A stretch of DNA of 64,000 nucleotides from Multifurca ochricompacta. Taxonomy: Eukaryota; Basidiomycota; Agaricomycetes; Russulales; Russulaceae. The notes beneath the pieces are model-generated. The model saw only the letters and a program-made list of their open reading frames with translations, had not been told where the DNA came from and did not search any database. The stretch spans positions 1 through 64,000 of the forward strand of contig WTXG01000065.1 of NCBI GenBank assembly GCA_022496185.1, in the 5' to 3' direction. Below are positions 45,330-58,439 of this stretch, one piece after another; the first letter of the stretch is position 1, and each line of letters begins with the position of its first letter. The position numbers and the translations under genes were made by a program.

Positions 45330-46180
45330 ATGCTGCTGGGCTGGGGAGGACGATTTATTTCCGTAACAAGCAGGGCGACGGCATTCTCCTCCTTAACACA
45401 GATAGGACACGTACATGAATCCGAACCTGAACTACGCCCAGTAGTGCGTGGGCCTGGCTCGGGCGCCGACCTTGGCACGCATACGTACGAGTATGCTCGA
45501 CCTCAAAGGCATGGGGAAGGTTGTCAACGCCGTGCTCGTCCTACGCGCGGGTAAAGGCGCCAGAGTGGACCGACGGATCGACACTGGCCTCGTCAATTGG
45601 ACAAAGACATACACTTGGATGGCTGACGAGTAGCCCGATCGCACTTAGGCGAAGCTACTTCTGCACCAAAGTGCGCCACTCTCACCTTCCTTCGGATGCG
45701 CTTTACCGTGCGCCGAGTGAGTATCATCCCTGTTGTAGGGTCATTTGCAGCAACCACGGGTCGTTCAATCATAACCAGCTTGCGGCGCTGCAAATTCTTG
45801 TGTAATGTAATGACAATGCAGGTGCTAATGCGACCACTCCACAAGCATTTTTTTCAGCCCTGACACGCAGAGTCAGCTCTTTTGAGGCCGCGCTTGACTT
45901 TACGATGAAAGTCCGGCCGGGTGACGAACCCGCTTCGGAGCTCTTGTATAGCTTAGGCGCCGGCGCTGCGGTGTACGGTGACCCGGATGGTAGGTACGCT
46001 GCATTCCTTGCCCGTTCGGAGCAGGACTACCCTGCGCAGTTGTGGTTCTTCTGGAACAGGACTCCGGGTGACTACGCACGCACGCGGGTAGTGCCGGTGC
46101 CGCGACGCCATCGGGATCCAGTTCGGCCGCGGGTACCACGGCAAGTAAGGGAAGCAGCAAAAATGGTGTACGGGTCTTGA
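45330..46180 (+). pseudogene. Decayed alginate-lyase-like enzyme
   Basis: Ordered blocks in several frames match the fungal alginate-lyase (PF05426-type) family as I know it: NPNLNYAQ, LDLKGMGKVVNAVLVLRAG, GLVNWTKTY, WLTSSPIAL, NHGSFNHNQLAALQILV and GANATTPQAFF. These are followed, after an apparent deletion, by VRPGDEPASELLYSLGAGAA and VYGDPDGRYAAFLA. The expected Arg/His catalytic block between QAFF and VRPGDE is missing, and frames change at least three times. It is a broken gene; the family call rests on motif memory. Confidence 0.5.
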
Positions 46181-46302
46181 CTTGGGGACTTGGGGCAGCC
46201 TGTTTCTCGGGACAATCCTTCTTTTTTTGCATGACCCGTGTACCTTTCCCTTGCTATGAAAAATGCCTTTCAGTACTTGGTAAACAAAGATCCTCGCTCG
46301 TT

Positions 46303-46565
46303 TACGTGGGTTTAAGGCGAGTAGCAACCGCCAAGGAGAGCACTACTTCCTTCTGATAATCACAATATTGCTGCAACCATGGAAGCGGAGGGCCATTCAT
46401 TCTAGGTCTAGAAATAAATCCACAACCTTCCCCGCTGGTAACGTGGGTTTAGGCGAGCAGCAATTACCAAGGAGAGCACTCTTCCTTTTGATGGTCACAA
46501 TATTGTTGCAATCATGGAAGCGGTGGGCTACCCATTCCAGGTCTAGAAATGAATGCACAACCTTC
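46303..46565 (+). repeat. Tandem duplication, about 137-bp unit
   Basis: Two adjacent copies begin ACGTGGGTTTAAGGCGAG (46304) and ACGTGGGTTTAGGCGAG (46441). They share CCAAGGAGAGCACT, TCACAATATTG and GGTCTAGAAATGAAT-type segments. It lies about 460 nt upstream of the lectin start, so it could influence that promoter. Confidence 0.85.
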
Positions 46566-46863
46566 TTGGTGGAGAGTGCCAGTATGTTCCGCTTCTCTGA
46601 TGGACGGTAAGGGATCCATACGGGGATCACGCAGGTACCTTAGTGGATGAAATGCGTTCATAAGAAGCAAGAAGGGAAGGGCGTAGTGAGGACACTCTAT
46701 TCTCAAATCATGCAGCTCAGCTCCATAGTCTTGTTTGCGGTCAGGCGTGAAGGTGAACGCCGTTTGCTCACATGAGCATCCTTGCTGCGCCGCTCACAGG
46801 TCCATGAATACCTGGATTGGATTCTTCCTCGCACTTACGTTTCTTTTGCCCCAGGAAAAAGGG

Positions 46864-46869
46864 TATAAA
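46864..46869 (+). promoter_or_regulatory. TATA box of the lectin gene
   Basis: GGGTATAAAGG about 160 nt upstream of the lectin ATG. It is followed by a pyrimidine-rich leader (CTTACACACTTACACACC). Confidence 0.7.
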
Positions 46870-46899
46870 GGAAACACCTTTTTGTCGCTTTACCAGTAA

Positions 46900-47460
<561 letters not shown>

Positions 47461-48786
47461 AAAGTAAGTTCATCTACGTTTACTTCATCTTCATTTACAC
47501 TGATTCTTTTTCTTTTTCACTGTTTACTCAGCTTCCTAAAGTGTCTTCTCAAAATGGTTTTGAAAAATCGCCATTCAAACTCGTTATTCGAAGTGTTCTT
47601 GTTCGTATTACGAAAGTAGTCTGTGAAAAATGGAAGGTGTCAATGAATACCAACAAGCCCTGTGATACTAACTTGTGTGTTCTGAGTATTATTTTGAAGC
47701 GCGCCGCAGTGTGTGCTACTAACACCGAGTCGCCGCCCCCCCCTCCCGAGATGGCCGATGACTAAATCGCGCTCGTAGTAAGATCGCTTTCTTTAACAAC
47801 AAAAAATGGTCCCCTAAGGCAGTTAAGTCGTCGGCAGTCCGTCAAGTCAACATCCTAAAATGAGCTAAATGCTGTGTCAAAAAAGCTTTTTTTTTTTTTG
47901 ATTTTTTGAGAAACGAGGCGATATCTCAACACATCCGTCCCGGGTCTCTCCCTCCCGATGATGAACACATCAAGTAGTTTAATAGTAGTTTATTTTAGTT
48001 TAAGGACAACTACCCGAACGAAGCGCCAAACCACTCCTGTAAAAAAATCGTCATCAAATTATGTGCGTTTCACACTTATGCCGTGGTAGGACCTCCAAAA
48101 ACGATTAATATATGCGTTGTGCGTGGCATGTGTGAGTGTGTGTGAGAGAGAGATAACGGGGTGGGTGTGAGCCATCATGTGTGAAGGTTCATCGACTACA
48201 GACACAGGGGGATATATACTAGCCAAGTGGATGGGAGTGAGAAGCAACTTAGTGAGAGAGTGAGAGAGGAACTAATGAATATACATTCCCACTCGTGTCG
48301 CTTTAAATTTTGTGGGATGTGGATACCTTCCCTTCCTTCCTGGAAGAAACTGCACGGGGCTGAAGTGGGTCTGGGGCTAGATTGGGTTGGGCCGACCGGT
48401 CAAGGTTGACTTTGCGCGCATGTGTGTAGGAGAGGATAAAACTTTGGTTCCATTCCGTAGATTTGGTAAATGGCGGAACAGTGAAGGAAGGGAAAGAAAG
48501 AAGGTGCGTAAGGGTCTCCTCCATTACTGTTTTTTTTAATGGTTTTATCCGTTTTGAATATCAACGTCAAAGAACGTGTGATAGGGGGAGATAAGTAATT
48601 ATATCGGATATCCCAGTTGTGTGCACACGAGTTGCAAGATAAGGCCAGAGGGGGAAAACATAATGTAACATGACGTAGTACTGGCAGTGTGAGCCCAGCC
48701 CTTGAAATTGGGTCAGCGCGATGCCTTGGAGGATGACCTTGCACGTGAGCGTCAACGTAACGTTAATGCTTTTTCGTTTTTGAGCT
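47461..48786. other. Intergenic, between lectin and a minus-strand gene
   Basis: Contains T-runs near 47890 and GT/GA repeats near 48130. Frames on both strands overlap one another without motifs. No gene is supported. Confidence 0.45.
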
Positions 48787-49494
48787 TCAGGGAGAATGAA
48801 GTAGGGCCACACCGATGCGCTGACCACGAACACCGTACGGATGCGAGAGGTCCTCATCGACCGAAACGACGAATCGGCCACGACATGCCCTTGAACACGC
48901 GCAGGCAAAAGCGAGCGCGTGTCCACCGCTACTTGAGCTGCGTAGGGCCGAAGACGCCGTTGGGATCGGCCTAGCCCAAGCGAAATTTAGAAATAAAAGA
49001 GAAGAGAAGAGAAGAGCAAAAAGATGAGAGGTCGTTGTTGACAGGGATAAAAACGAACGCGAGAGCAAAATAAGCAAAAAAAAGATATGAATGACGCACA
49101 ATATGGGCAAGCCTTTGATGCGCACTCGGTCTGCAAACATGGTTGCCCGCATCAAATTGTTCACCTTGGGATCGGAAATGGTGGAGAACTTGCCGAGAAA
49201 GTTGAGGCGGGGTGGAATCGCCAAGAGGTCGACGACCAACTCGTCTTCCCACTGGTATTCGGGGACGGGGATGGAGGGATAGCGCGAATTAAAATGGGTG
49301 TTAGACATCGTTTGTGGTGGGTTGATAGAGCTTCTGTTTGGATCGGTGAGGGGGACGGGGGCCGGCAAGGGCGGGGTAGATGGCCATGAAACTCTAGTGG
49401 TTGTAGCAGTAGTAGCAGCCATGGGGATTGCTAATGAAGAATACGGGCTCGATATAAATACTGAACGAGATGAGGCGGGAACGTTGGATGACAT
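48787..49494 (-). CDS. Unrecognised small basidiomycete protein, probably two exons
   Basis: Exon 1 from 49494 has a Ser/Thr/Pro-rich start and then a compact block (YQWEDELVVDLLAIPPRLNFL, shortened here). An intron is likely from about 49104 to 48977 (a T-rich stretch ending CTAG). The frame stays open through it, so the read-through product of 235 aa contains spurious hydrophobic residues. Exon 2 ends in a short block with FVVSVDEDLSHPYGVRG. This arrangement (short beta-rich block, then HPxGV) recalls small Agaricomycete proteins of the DUF6699 kind, but that is only a guess. The gene is divergent from the F-box gene. Confidence 0.4.
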   Translation of the reverse strand: MSSNVPASSRSVFISSPYSSLAIPMAATTATTTRVSWPSTPPLPAPVPLTDPNRSSINPPQTMSNTHFNSRYPSIPVPEYQWEDELVVDLLAIPPRLNFLGKFSTISDPKVNNLMRATMFADRVRIKGLPILCVIHIFFLLILLSRSFLSLSTTTSHLFALLFSSLLFLNFAWARPIPTASSALRSSSSGGHALAFACACSRACRGRFVVSVDEDLSHPYGVRGQRIGVALLHSP

Positions 49495-49816
49495 GGTAGA
49501 CGAGTAAGTGACGAGACGAGGAGACGAGGGATGAGAACGAAGGACGAGAAGGATGAGGGCGAGTAAAGATCACGTGATTGGATAAACCAGTAAATTGGCT
49601 CAGCTTGGTGGATCTGATTTGATCACCCACCCTCGGAGACCCGCACCCGCACACGCACACGCACACACAAATACACACGACCCCGTCCCTCCCTCGGCTC
49701 AGTTGCTTGTGGACATCCAACTCAACATTTTCTTGGTTTCTATTTCATTCAACTCACAATCATTTAGGATAACTAAACCGTGCAAAAGCTCCTTCCCACT
49801 TCCCCTTCACACTGTA
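49495..49816. promoter_or_regulatory. Divergent promoter region upstream of the F-box gene
   Basis: 322 nt between the minus-strand gene and the F-box ATG, with a CA-repeat-like stretch (CACACGCACACG near 49645-49680). The frame is open upstream of 49817, but it contains this low-complexity run and no F-box, so the start at 49817 is preferred. Confidence 0.45.
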
Positions 49817-52613
49817 ATGATGGCGCACTCCCTTTGTTCACTTCCTCCCGAACTTATTGAGGAGATCATCATCAGCTCTGCACTTCTAGGTGACACACGT
49901 TTAGCTGCTTCTCTGGCCAGGACCTGTCGCTTCTTTCGTGCCCTCATCTATCATCAGTTCCACAAGCATCTCTGGCGTGAGATGTTTCTCGTCGTCTTTG
50001 ATAACCCGCACCCAGCTGGAGACGTGCGCACCCACGGAAGAGCCCCACAGTCTCATTCGTACCTAGCGAACAAAGGAAAATCTAAATCTTATCTTTCCAT
50101 TGATACCTTTCCATGGGAGGATGAGTATAAGCGACGTATCTGGACAGAATCCTTTATCCTCCGACGCACACATTCTCCTCCCGATTATCCCTCCTTCGAT
50201 ATATCACCCGACCTGCCTTCTAATAATAAGGAGCTACGTACTGTCCTAGAAACCCTCCTCCGCGTCGTCTTGACTGCCGCCCCGCTCCCATACGATGCCC
50301 TCGCCTCCATCATGTCCCATCATCACCCATATGGACCCTCACACCCGCATCCGATTTTCTCCCCTCTCTTTGTCGTTGCAAACACGCAACCCACCCTTGC
50401 CCTTGGCTCGCGCAACACAACTTGGCTCACGCGCGTCCTTGCTCATGGTCTTCCTAGCGCCTTCATGGCGCGTCTCATCGCATTTGACGAGAAAGGCGAG
50501 GTCGACGTTCAGAAGCGTCCACTAGAGTGGGATGGGTTGCTCGCAAAGCTTGTCGCACAAATCGGTTTGATGATGCCCATCAACTCCGGATGTTCCGTCA
50601 GGCAACCCCACCACACAGTTCTCGTCTCCCCATTCCCAACTATTCCCGAAGACAGCGAAGGTAACGGTGGAGACACAAATGCACATGCAAGTAGTGCAAT
50701 GTCGACTACTGATTTGGTCGGGAACCCAGACGATGGTGATCGCGTGACCCAGAACCACGATTCGGATGATGATCCCTCTTTGTCTGATAATGATTCAAAT
50801 TTTGAGCCCCAGAGCGCGAGCGATGATGAGAGCGAAAGCGAGATTGACGGTGACGAGGTGCTCGGCGCCATTGCGACTCCCGCGACGATCTCCCTGGATG
50901 GCGTACGTCGCCTGGCACGCGTCCGTGTGTACAATATGGCCTACCTACACACATCCCGTTCCTTTGGACCCTTTCTGCCGCTTGACGCGCTGCACTCTCC
51001 AGGTCATTTGAAACCAGATTCTGCAGCATGTAACTGTTCCAAGGTGGAGGAGGAGGGAGAGGAGGATGCGTGGTTCTCACTGACTGCAGTTCCCCCAGTC
51101 CCGCCGATCCCAGATACGAACTCTTTCTTGAGTGCGCTTTTGGGAACCGATGGCTCCAATAATTCTGATGACTCTGATGATTCCGAAGACGAGAACGTGG
51201 ACTCTCCACCTGAATACACCAGCCATTCATATGCCGTGGGTGATGACACCGAGGGTGAGGAAGAGGAAGAGGAAGAGGAGGAGGGAGAGGATGCTTCCTT
51301 GTCCCATTCAAACCTAGAGCAAGAGGAAAGCAGCAACGCATCTGCCTCCGTCCCTCCTCCGCCTGCTGCTACATCCAACACCCGCCGATCACACCTGATA
51401 GAGACTCGGGGAGATCAACTACACTTCGACTGGGCATGGATAGCAGCTGCGCGTCTAGTTATCGAGCTGAACCTGTGGGATCTGCTCATGATCCGACATC
51501 AAGGTGTGCTTCGTGCGCTGCTTAGCCTCGAGGGACTGCGCCCCTTCTCTGCGCCGGGCTGCCCCCGGCTGCGCATGAAGTGGAGGACGAGGATGCAGAA
51601 GGGGATAGGCGAGAGTTTAAGGAAGGGGAAGGGTGGGACTGGGCGGGTGTGGAAGGACAGTGGAGGTAGGTGACAATATTTCACACCGATAATCATTTAA
51701 TTGGTGATGCCTAACCCCTGGCGTTTCTAGACGATGTGTGTGTTGGCTAGACTATCGGGACTTGCTCGGTACGTTGCGCTAACAATCCGTATCCCCCCCT
51801 CCTCCCCCATTCCCATCCTTGGCTCACCCCCCAGCTTCACGTTTCCCTCCCTCCTATCACAGGTAACAATGTGCGCGCTTTCTTTCCCCCCCACCCTCCT
51901 CTTATGCTTCTGAAACGATTAGCTAATCTACCTAAACGAACACAGGCACAACCACTCTCAAGACGATTCAGCAATCCAGCTTTGTACGAAGTGATGCGTA
52001 TTATCCCACTCACACTACGCATCACACATTATACACGAGCACCTCCTGCCTGGCCAGGCAGACCGACCATTCACGTCTCCGGTAACTGGCACACCTCAAC
52101 CTCACCACCCGAGCTTGCACGCGTTCGTGGGACGGTTGAGATGACTGCATCTGGCGATGTGCGTTGGACACTTGTGAGTCTAGCTAGTTAAACAGCCTTA
52201 GCGCCAAAGTTGGCATGCAAACAGGGTGGAGGTGGGGAGGGAGGAAGAGAGGAAAGAATAAGAAAGGAACTGATGTGTTTTTTTTTTTTCCCATGACGCA
52301 GGTATCATTCCGCGAAGATGGAGAGGGAGAATGGGCAAGTGAGGGCGTCCAACTCGGTGGACGTGGTTCAGCCATGGGTGTTATTGGCATGTGGACTGGT
52401 GCAGAGCACGAGCCATCCGATCCGCTTGGTGCGTTTCCTCCCTTCCTCTTCCATATATAGTATTACTTTTTTTTTTGCTAAGGCATCTGGGTTTGGTTGT
52501 TTTCTTTTTTTAAAGGCCCATTTTGGGCGTGGAAGGTTGGACCTCTTGGGAGTAATGCCGTAGCCAATGACAAGAGCAGTGTTGGAAGTGGCGCGGATAC
52601 CCGTGCGAGTTGA
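49817..52613 (+). CDS. F-box protein
   Basis: Five exons keep phase: 49817-51669, 51731-51768, 51863-52173, 52302-52428, 52516-52613 (808 aa). The N-terminal F-box reads LCSLPPELIEEIIISSALL and LARTCRFFRALIYHQF, expected to bind Skp1 in an SCF ubiquitin ligase. The middle has several acidic Asp/Ser/Glu runs (about residues 290-370 and 450-510). The C-terminal part (HVSGNWH, GTVEMTASGDVRWTLVSF, EGVQLGGRGSAMGVIGMW) looks like a conserved beta-rich substrate-recognition region of Agaricomycete F-box proteins. Substrate unknown. Confidence 0.88.
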
Positions 52614-54280
52614 TCTGGGATCGGGTAGCACTATGCGGCCAGTGGTGGCTGGTGGTTTTAGTGGAGGAAGTGCCCTACGTAACGAAGGGGTGGAGGGGTG
52701 AAAGGGAAGGTGGGGGGCTTTAGGGTAAAGCTGACCTGTGACCTGACCTTGTAACCCACCATCAATTTTTTTTTCTATTTGGTCCACTGCGTTGCGTTAA
52801 CGCATGGTTACGGTGCACGGTAGGGACACCTTGTACATCACTTAGTCAAGGAATGACTGATGGCTCGTATTATACCCACCCACTGCCACCGCCAAGCACC
52901 CACCAAGTTAGTCCATTCTTGTTTGTACATGTATAGTCAGCCTCGCATGAACTTACTTCAAACACCCACCAAGCAACAAGATAGCCCGGCGATCATGTAG
53001 TTAGAAGCACACCTTCTTGAACAACACTTTGAATTGGAAGTGCTACAAGTGAGACTCAGGTAATACATTCGTTCAACTGACCGATCCAAGCAAACAAACA
53101 AACAACAAGCATAAAACCGAAGGCACAACGAAAAACGAAGGGGTGGAATGGGATGGAGCGGAAGGGGGGAGGTACAGGAACTCACTTTAAAAGTTAAGTC
53201 CTAAGCGTTCAAGTCTTAGACGTTTGGCCCCCTCCCCCCAAGCACGATCGTCAGCATCCCCACACTACACCATGTATATGTATAACTGTCCAAAACTCGT
53301 TACCTTCTTTGCAGCGCAGCCAATTTTGGTCGTGGCGGTTATCGGGACTGTAGAATTAGAATATGAAATCCTTCCAGGGATCGATCTTCCTGATGGGAAC
53401 CCAATAGGCATCGGTGACCTAATGAAGGTACACGCGGCAGATAATTGTAATTGTTGGAATTGGTGTTATTAATTTTTGATTATTGAATTGATCACAACCG
53501 AGTCGGAGCGAATCCTTTAGGAACCCCACTCGTCGCTTACAACTTCGCAGATAAATAAGTGATTGACCTAATTGACTGACTCTTCTAAACGATTGCCATA
53601 AATCGGGCTCCCTTGGATCAACAGCATCTCATTCTCTTCTGTTTCCTTCCTATTTTTTTTTTGGTTCATGTACCTTCGACAAGTCGAGGTGAAGAGAGCT
53701 CTCGTCTATGAGGTTTGGAGGAGCGCACTCCGGGATATCGCCCACCGGTCGGAAGTATCATTCCGTGTTCCCTTAGATAATCTATTAAACTATTTATTCA
53801 CTACTACGTTAGCCCCTCACGGCCCCCTCACAATAGCTCTAAGTTCTCGTACGCAAAAGTCGTAATTAGATTAGCTGTCAGGAGACCACACCCGCCAAAA
53901 TCTCTCTGCATCATGTAGCCATGAAAAGAAAAGCAACAAAAAAAACTTACTAAATAAATAAATAATACCGCCTATTTAGGGTTAAAATCCGGTTATCTTT
54001 TGTGCTTGTGCTCCGCTTGTCCTGTCTAAGCGTGCGGAATTGCGGAACACGGACTGACACAGAAGAAGAGAACCGCCATCATAGCAATGTGGTTTGACGG
54101 TTATGTCGCTCCCGTCCCCGAGTGTATCGAGTTCTTTCGAAAACGATTGATGGACAGGTGTCGCGTTGGTACTGCCAAGTTCGACTGCATTGGCTGGCCC
54201 TTGCTTTATCTTGATTCGTAGGGAGAAAGAACAGGTACAGTCAGATTAAGGGTGAAACCACCCCCCCCCCCTCTCGCTCG
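52614..54280. other. Intergenic between F-box gene and subtilase B
   Basis: A small frame at 53224-53472 (82 codons, with a hydrophobic VTFFAAQPILVVAVIGTV) and another at 53668-53865 have no motif or splice support. A run of ten C residues precedes the subtilase B TATA box. No gene is supported. Confidence 0.4.
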
Positions 54281-54286
54281 TATAAA
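54281..54286 (+). promoter_or_regulatory. TATA box of subtilase B
   Basis: TATAAA 40 nt upstream of the ATG, at the spacing seen in the other two subtilases. Confidence 0.75.
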
Positions 54287-54325
54287 GCGAGCCTGTTTCA
54301 AGTTATCATTACCACATTACCGAGG

Positions 54326-55885
54326 ATGCTCTCTATTTCACTTATCTCCCTCTCCCTCTCCTTGGCTGCTTCTACATGGGCTACGCCATTCTCCACCAAC
54401 TATAATTATGATACTCGCAAAGACTCTCTCTTTGTCCTCGCTCCCCTTCTCACAGCAGCTCATGAAGCTCCTTACGGTCTCGTCAACAATTCATACATCG
54501 TCATGTTTAAGAAGGACCTATCGCCCGTGGCTATGAACAATCACTTCAACTTCCTCCAGTCAGCACACTCCGAGGACCCTCTCTTAGAACGTGACAATGG
54601 CATCCGTCACGTGTTCGACAGTCATATCAAGGGTTATGCTGGAAAGTTCACCGAGAATGTCATCGACAAGATTCGTGAGATGCCTGAAGTCGACTATGTT
54701 GAGCGCGATCAGATAGTCAGCACCCAACATATCCAGGAACCTGCACCTTGGGTGAGTGCCATAACCACCTTACATATTTGGGATTATATATCTGACTCAT
54801 TGTAATTTCATTATCAGGGTCTTGCACGTATCAGTCACCGTCCCAAGCTTACACATGGTACTTTCACCAAGTACGAGCACCAACCAAGTGCTGGTGACGG
54901 CGTCGATGTTTACGTCATTGATACCGGTATCAACATCCATCACAAGGACTTCGAGGGACGTGCGTCATGGGGCAAGACTATCCCTGTGAATGACTTTGAT
55001 GAAGATGTCAATGGCCACGGTACTCACTGCGCTGGGACGATTGCGTCGCGCAAATACGGTGTCGCAAAATCTGCGAATGTTATTGCGGTCAAGGTGCTTG
55101 GATCGGATGGGACTGGGAGTAATTCTGATGTGATCTCGGGTGTTATTTTCGCTGCGGAATCTGCGGCACTAAAGGCGAAGGAGGCGGAGGAAGAGGTCAA
55201 GGCGACTGGGACGACGAAACACAAGGGATCTGTGGCGAATATGTCATTGGGTGGTGGACGATCTCGTGCTCTGGATCAGGCAGTCAATGGTGCAGTCGAC
55301 ACTGGCCTCCATTTCGCTGTCGCGGCGGGCAACGAAAACGACAATGCATGTTTTTACTCTCCCTCTGCTGCTGTGAAGGCGATCACGGTTGCGGCGTCCA
55401 CGCTTAGTGACGAGCGTGCCTGGTTCTCTAACCATGGTCCTTGTGTTGATGTGTTTGCCCCCGGTCAGGATATCATTTCTACTTGGATTGGATCTGATTC
55501 TGCGGAGAATATCATTTCCGGGACATCTATGGCATCACCTCATGTTGCCGGTCTTCTGGCATATCTCCTTTCCATCTATCCCTCCAAGAATTTCGACCCT
55601 TTCACTTCGTCACACGTTCCCTCCGAATTGAACACGCAACACCCGCCCACCGAATCTCTTACGTGTATATATGAAGCAGCGTACAAGGTGATGCCACGAT
55701 GGGTGTCTGGGTTCCTTCCCCCACCCCAGTTGGTTCATGCTGTCACCCGGATTGGAGTTGACCCGCTTAGCCCTTCTGAACTGAAAGCGGCACTGCTAAG
55801 GCTGTCGAGCGGGAACTTGCTCACGCGGGTTGATAGAAATACTCCCAATTTATTAATATTCAACAACCATACTAGCGTTTTTTGA
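54326..55885 (+). CDS. Subtilase B, secreted S8 serine protease
   Basis: Two exons (54326-54751 and 54818-55885) encode 497 aa. Signal peptide, I9 propeptide and the catalytic Asp (VYVIDTGIN), His (NGHGTHCAGT) and Ser (GTSMASPHVAG) are as in gene A, with exon 1 of identical length. After the Ser block it diverges: a 27-codon insert (around HVPSELNTQHPP and TCIYEAAYKV) and a different tail make it longer than A and C. Flanks do not match the duplicated blocks, so it is an older paralogue. Between the His and Ser regions it is nearly identical to A, which suggests gene conversion. Confidence 0.95.
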
Positions 55886-57269
55886 TGTTTTTTTATTTAT
55901 TTTACTTTTTGGACTCTATTAAAAAAAGACTGTCATTCTATGACGTTTTTGTGTATGTATTTTCACATGTACTAACCAGTCTCACTCAGCTAGCTTTTTT
56001 TTTCTTGCATTTTTTTACACAATTATACCGTAAATAAGGTACTGATTTTCTCTCAATTTGGTTTTGGAACATTTTACGGGTCAGGGTGTGGATTGTTCTC
56101 GCTCTCAATGCTTACCCGTCTCTAGACCTTATGCTCCCAGAGAGATTTGCACTGGGTTCGCGCGACTTATTCGTCCAGTCCGCAAACATGTGACCTCCGT
56201 CTCGGGATTCCAGAAGCTGCACGACGACCCCTCCCACTGACAAAATGATCATACTACCCTCTTCTACTAAGCATGCAGTCTCTTTGGACTGGCACCTGTG
56301 GGTTTCTCCTTCATACGTGATACTGGCCCTGGTCGATTCCCGGCAAAAGAGTTGGTCGAATCTCTCGAAGGGGAAGGATAAGCGTCACGTAGAGGATTCG
56401 TTGAAACCGCATTTATAGATGGATCATAAGCTGAAACAGAGTCACGCAGGGTCAACAAAGCCAGTGGAAAGTAATTCTTAGGGCGTTTCGGGGAGATGAT
56501 ATGAGAACCTGTAGCGGGATGGGGTCTCCGTGCTCAACTTGGGGAGAGGAGGGTGTTACACCACCCCACCCCACCACGACGCAATATGCGCCCATCCCAT
56601 CGCCCTTTCCCTGGATTTCCACTACCCCTCCCCCCTGATCGGACCCAGTCGTTCACGAATGATCCTAATATATAATTGCTAGATAATAGACACCTCTAGT
56701 CTTACACTCGAGCTCCTTATGGACTTCGATACCTAATTCAACTGTGCTATTCCTTTTTCTTTGGGTTGCCCTGCGAGCAACCACCAGACGTCCGAACTGC
56801 TAATCATCCTCGAAACCCCTGAATCCCGATTCCCGATCTCGCACGCGATATGGCCCTACCGACCCGTAACAGCAGGAGTGTGAACCTAATTCACGAAACC
56901 AACGTTGCAGCTCTAGGGCCTTGTATTCGAAGCATGATTCAACCACAAGGATCCTTCAAGTCCACCTTCCAATAATTAAGAGTTTGATTGTACATACAAG
57001 AGTGAGTATACTGTTAGTTCGGAGGTCATTCCACTGCCTACAGAACCGGAGGCTGGCACGGTGACCTATCAGCACATGCTGGGCATTTTTGATTTACGTT
57101 TACGTCTTGCTTTGAAGACTTGGTGAGCGTTACACACACGAAATAATCAAAACATTTCGTCAACGAAGGGCTCTTAATTTTTTATTGAGGTCTAATCACA
57201 ACCTCAATCGGACATTTCTCTGCTATAAATAGCCGACACTCTCCAACGGGCTTCCGTCGTTCCTCTTCC
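55886..57269. other. Intergenic
   Basis: Short frames of about 60 codons only. A GGGTGTTACACC/CACCCCACC stretch lies near 56550. Sequence at 56640-56960 has no coding look and could be old repeat DNA, but no partner was found in the window. Confidence 0.4.
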
Positions 57270-57659
57270 TTAGTGATGAGGATCCCCGTAGGCCAGTTCC
57301 AACGCCCCCTCCTTCACTATTATTAGCGCTACCGTGTTCAAGACCTGGCGAGCATTTTCGATGGAGAAGTCCTTGTAGTCCGAGAGAGACGATCCATTTA
57401 TGCCTGTATAGGAATCACAATATGCCAAGATCTGTAGGGAAGCCTCTTCGATCATTTTAGGCAAATGATACGAAAGGCTGTGAATGGATTAGTCAACGTG
57501 TCAATCCACAGGGTTCAAGTCGACTCACTTAACGACAAAGTTTCGCTCGAGGGCAGCGCCAGTGTAAATATTGGCCAAGGTAGATTTACCTTGTATATGA
57601 GCCCTGACATTGGGTTCTTCTCCCCAAAAATGGTGGAGAGGACAGTGGAAGATTCTCAT
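57270..57659 (-). CDS. Unrecognised two-exon small protein (112 aa)
   Basis: Exon 1 57529-57659 and exon 2 57270-57477 join in phase across a 51-nt intron (GTGAGT...CACAG). The product starts MRIFHCPLHHFWGEEP and includes LERNFVVN and IENARQVLNTVALI. No signal peptide or known motif. The good splice signals and phase support a real or recently real gene. Function unknown. Confidence 0.4.
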
Positions 57660-57743
57660 GACTATACAGAACGGGATTAAAGTCTCGCAAGATCACATGC
57701 CCCCCTGGTTCTAAAAATCTTTATATAAGAATATTGTACGACC

Positions 57744-58061
57744 TCAGTTAAACATCTCACCCAATAGCTCATGCAGGTTTCGTAGCGCCATCTTCCATCC
57801 CTGTGCTGTTAGCGCATAACACATGTAATTCATGTTGGCAAGGTCGACCGTTCCTAGTTCAACCTTTCCTCCAGATTTCGTCAAAGCCGCTTTACATGCT
57901 TGAGACGTTGGCACGCACCGAGACACCTCCGAGCTGCCCTCATCCAGAAAATAATTGCTCCTCAGTGAAGGAGAATTAGACTTTGACTTTGAAATAATCA
58001 TCGAAAGAGCACGAGCTGAAATGGTTCGGTACATGGCGAAGTTAGTGAAAAAGCGCATCAA
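57744..58061 (-). CDS. Unrecognised ORF (105 aa)
   Basis: One open frame with a basic, Ser-rich first half and a helical second half (TVDLANMNYMCYALTAQGWK). It lies 84 nt upstream of the two-exon gene on the same strand and might be an upstream exon of it, but no convincing junction was found. Family unknown. Confidence 0.3.
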   Translation of the reverse strand: MMRFFTNFAMYRTISARALSMIISKSKSNSPSLRSNYFLDEGSSEVSRCVPTSQACKAALTKSGGKVELGTVDLANMNYMCYALTAQGWKMALRNLHELLGEMFN

Positions 58062-58170
58062 CTTCAGACTTGAGCTGATAGGTAGAAGGGTTAATAGCCT
58101 TCATCGCTGACAGGTCCCATTTCGCCAGTCACACGAGAATAACGAGCTCACCCAACTCTCCCCCACCACT

Positions 58171-58260
58171 GACATCCCTAAAGTGGTAATATTGTCACAC
58201 GACATCCCTAAAGTGGCAATCTTGTCACACGACATCCCTAAAGTGGCAATCTTGTCACAC
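58171..58260 (+). repeat. 30-bp motif, three tandem copies in the left TIR
   Basis: The unit begins GACATCCCTAAAGTGG and ends TTGTCACAC. The first copy differs at two sites (GTAATATTG versus GCAATCTTG). Confidence 0.95.
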
Positions 58261-58439
58261 GACTGTGGTTTGTAATATTATTTATTTTAAAAAGGAAGTT
58301 ATCGTTAAATATTTATTTTAAAAAGGAAAGTTATCATTGATCAACAAAAGATCATTACAAATCAAAGTCATGTGACATGTAGACAATGTTTTCGAGTACT
58401 GGCCACGTCTTTATCTCCGAATACATGGAGCATTTTCAC

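Noticed and set aside
53224..53472. 82-codon ORF with a hydrophobic stretch
   Set aside because: No homology that I recognise, no promoter or splice support, and a late Cys/Trp-rich end typical of chance translation.
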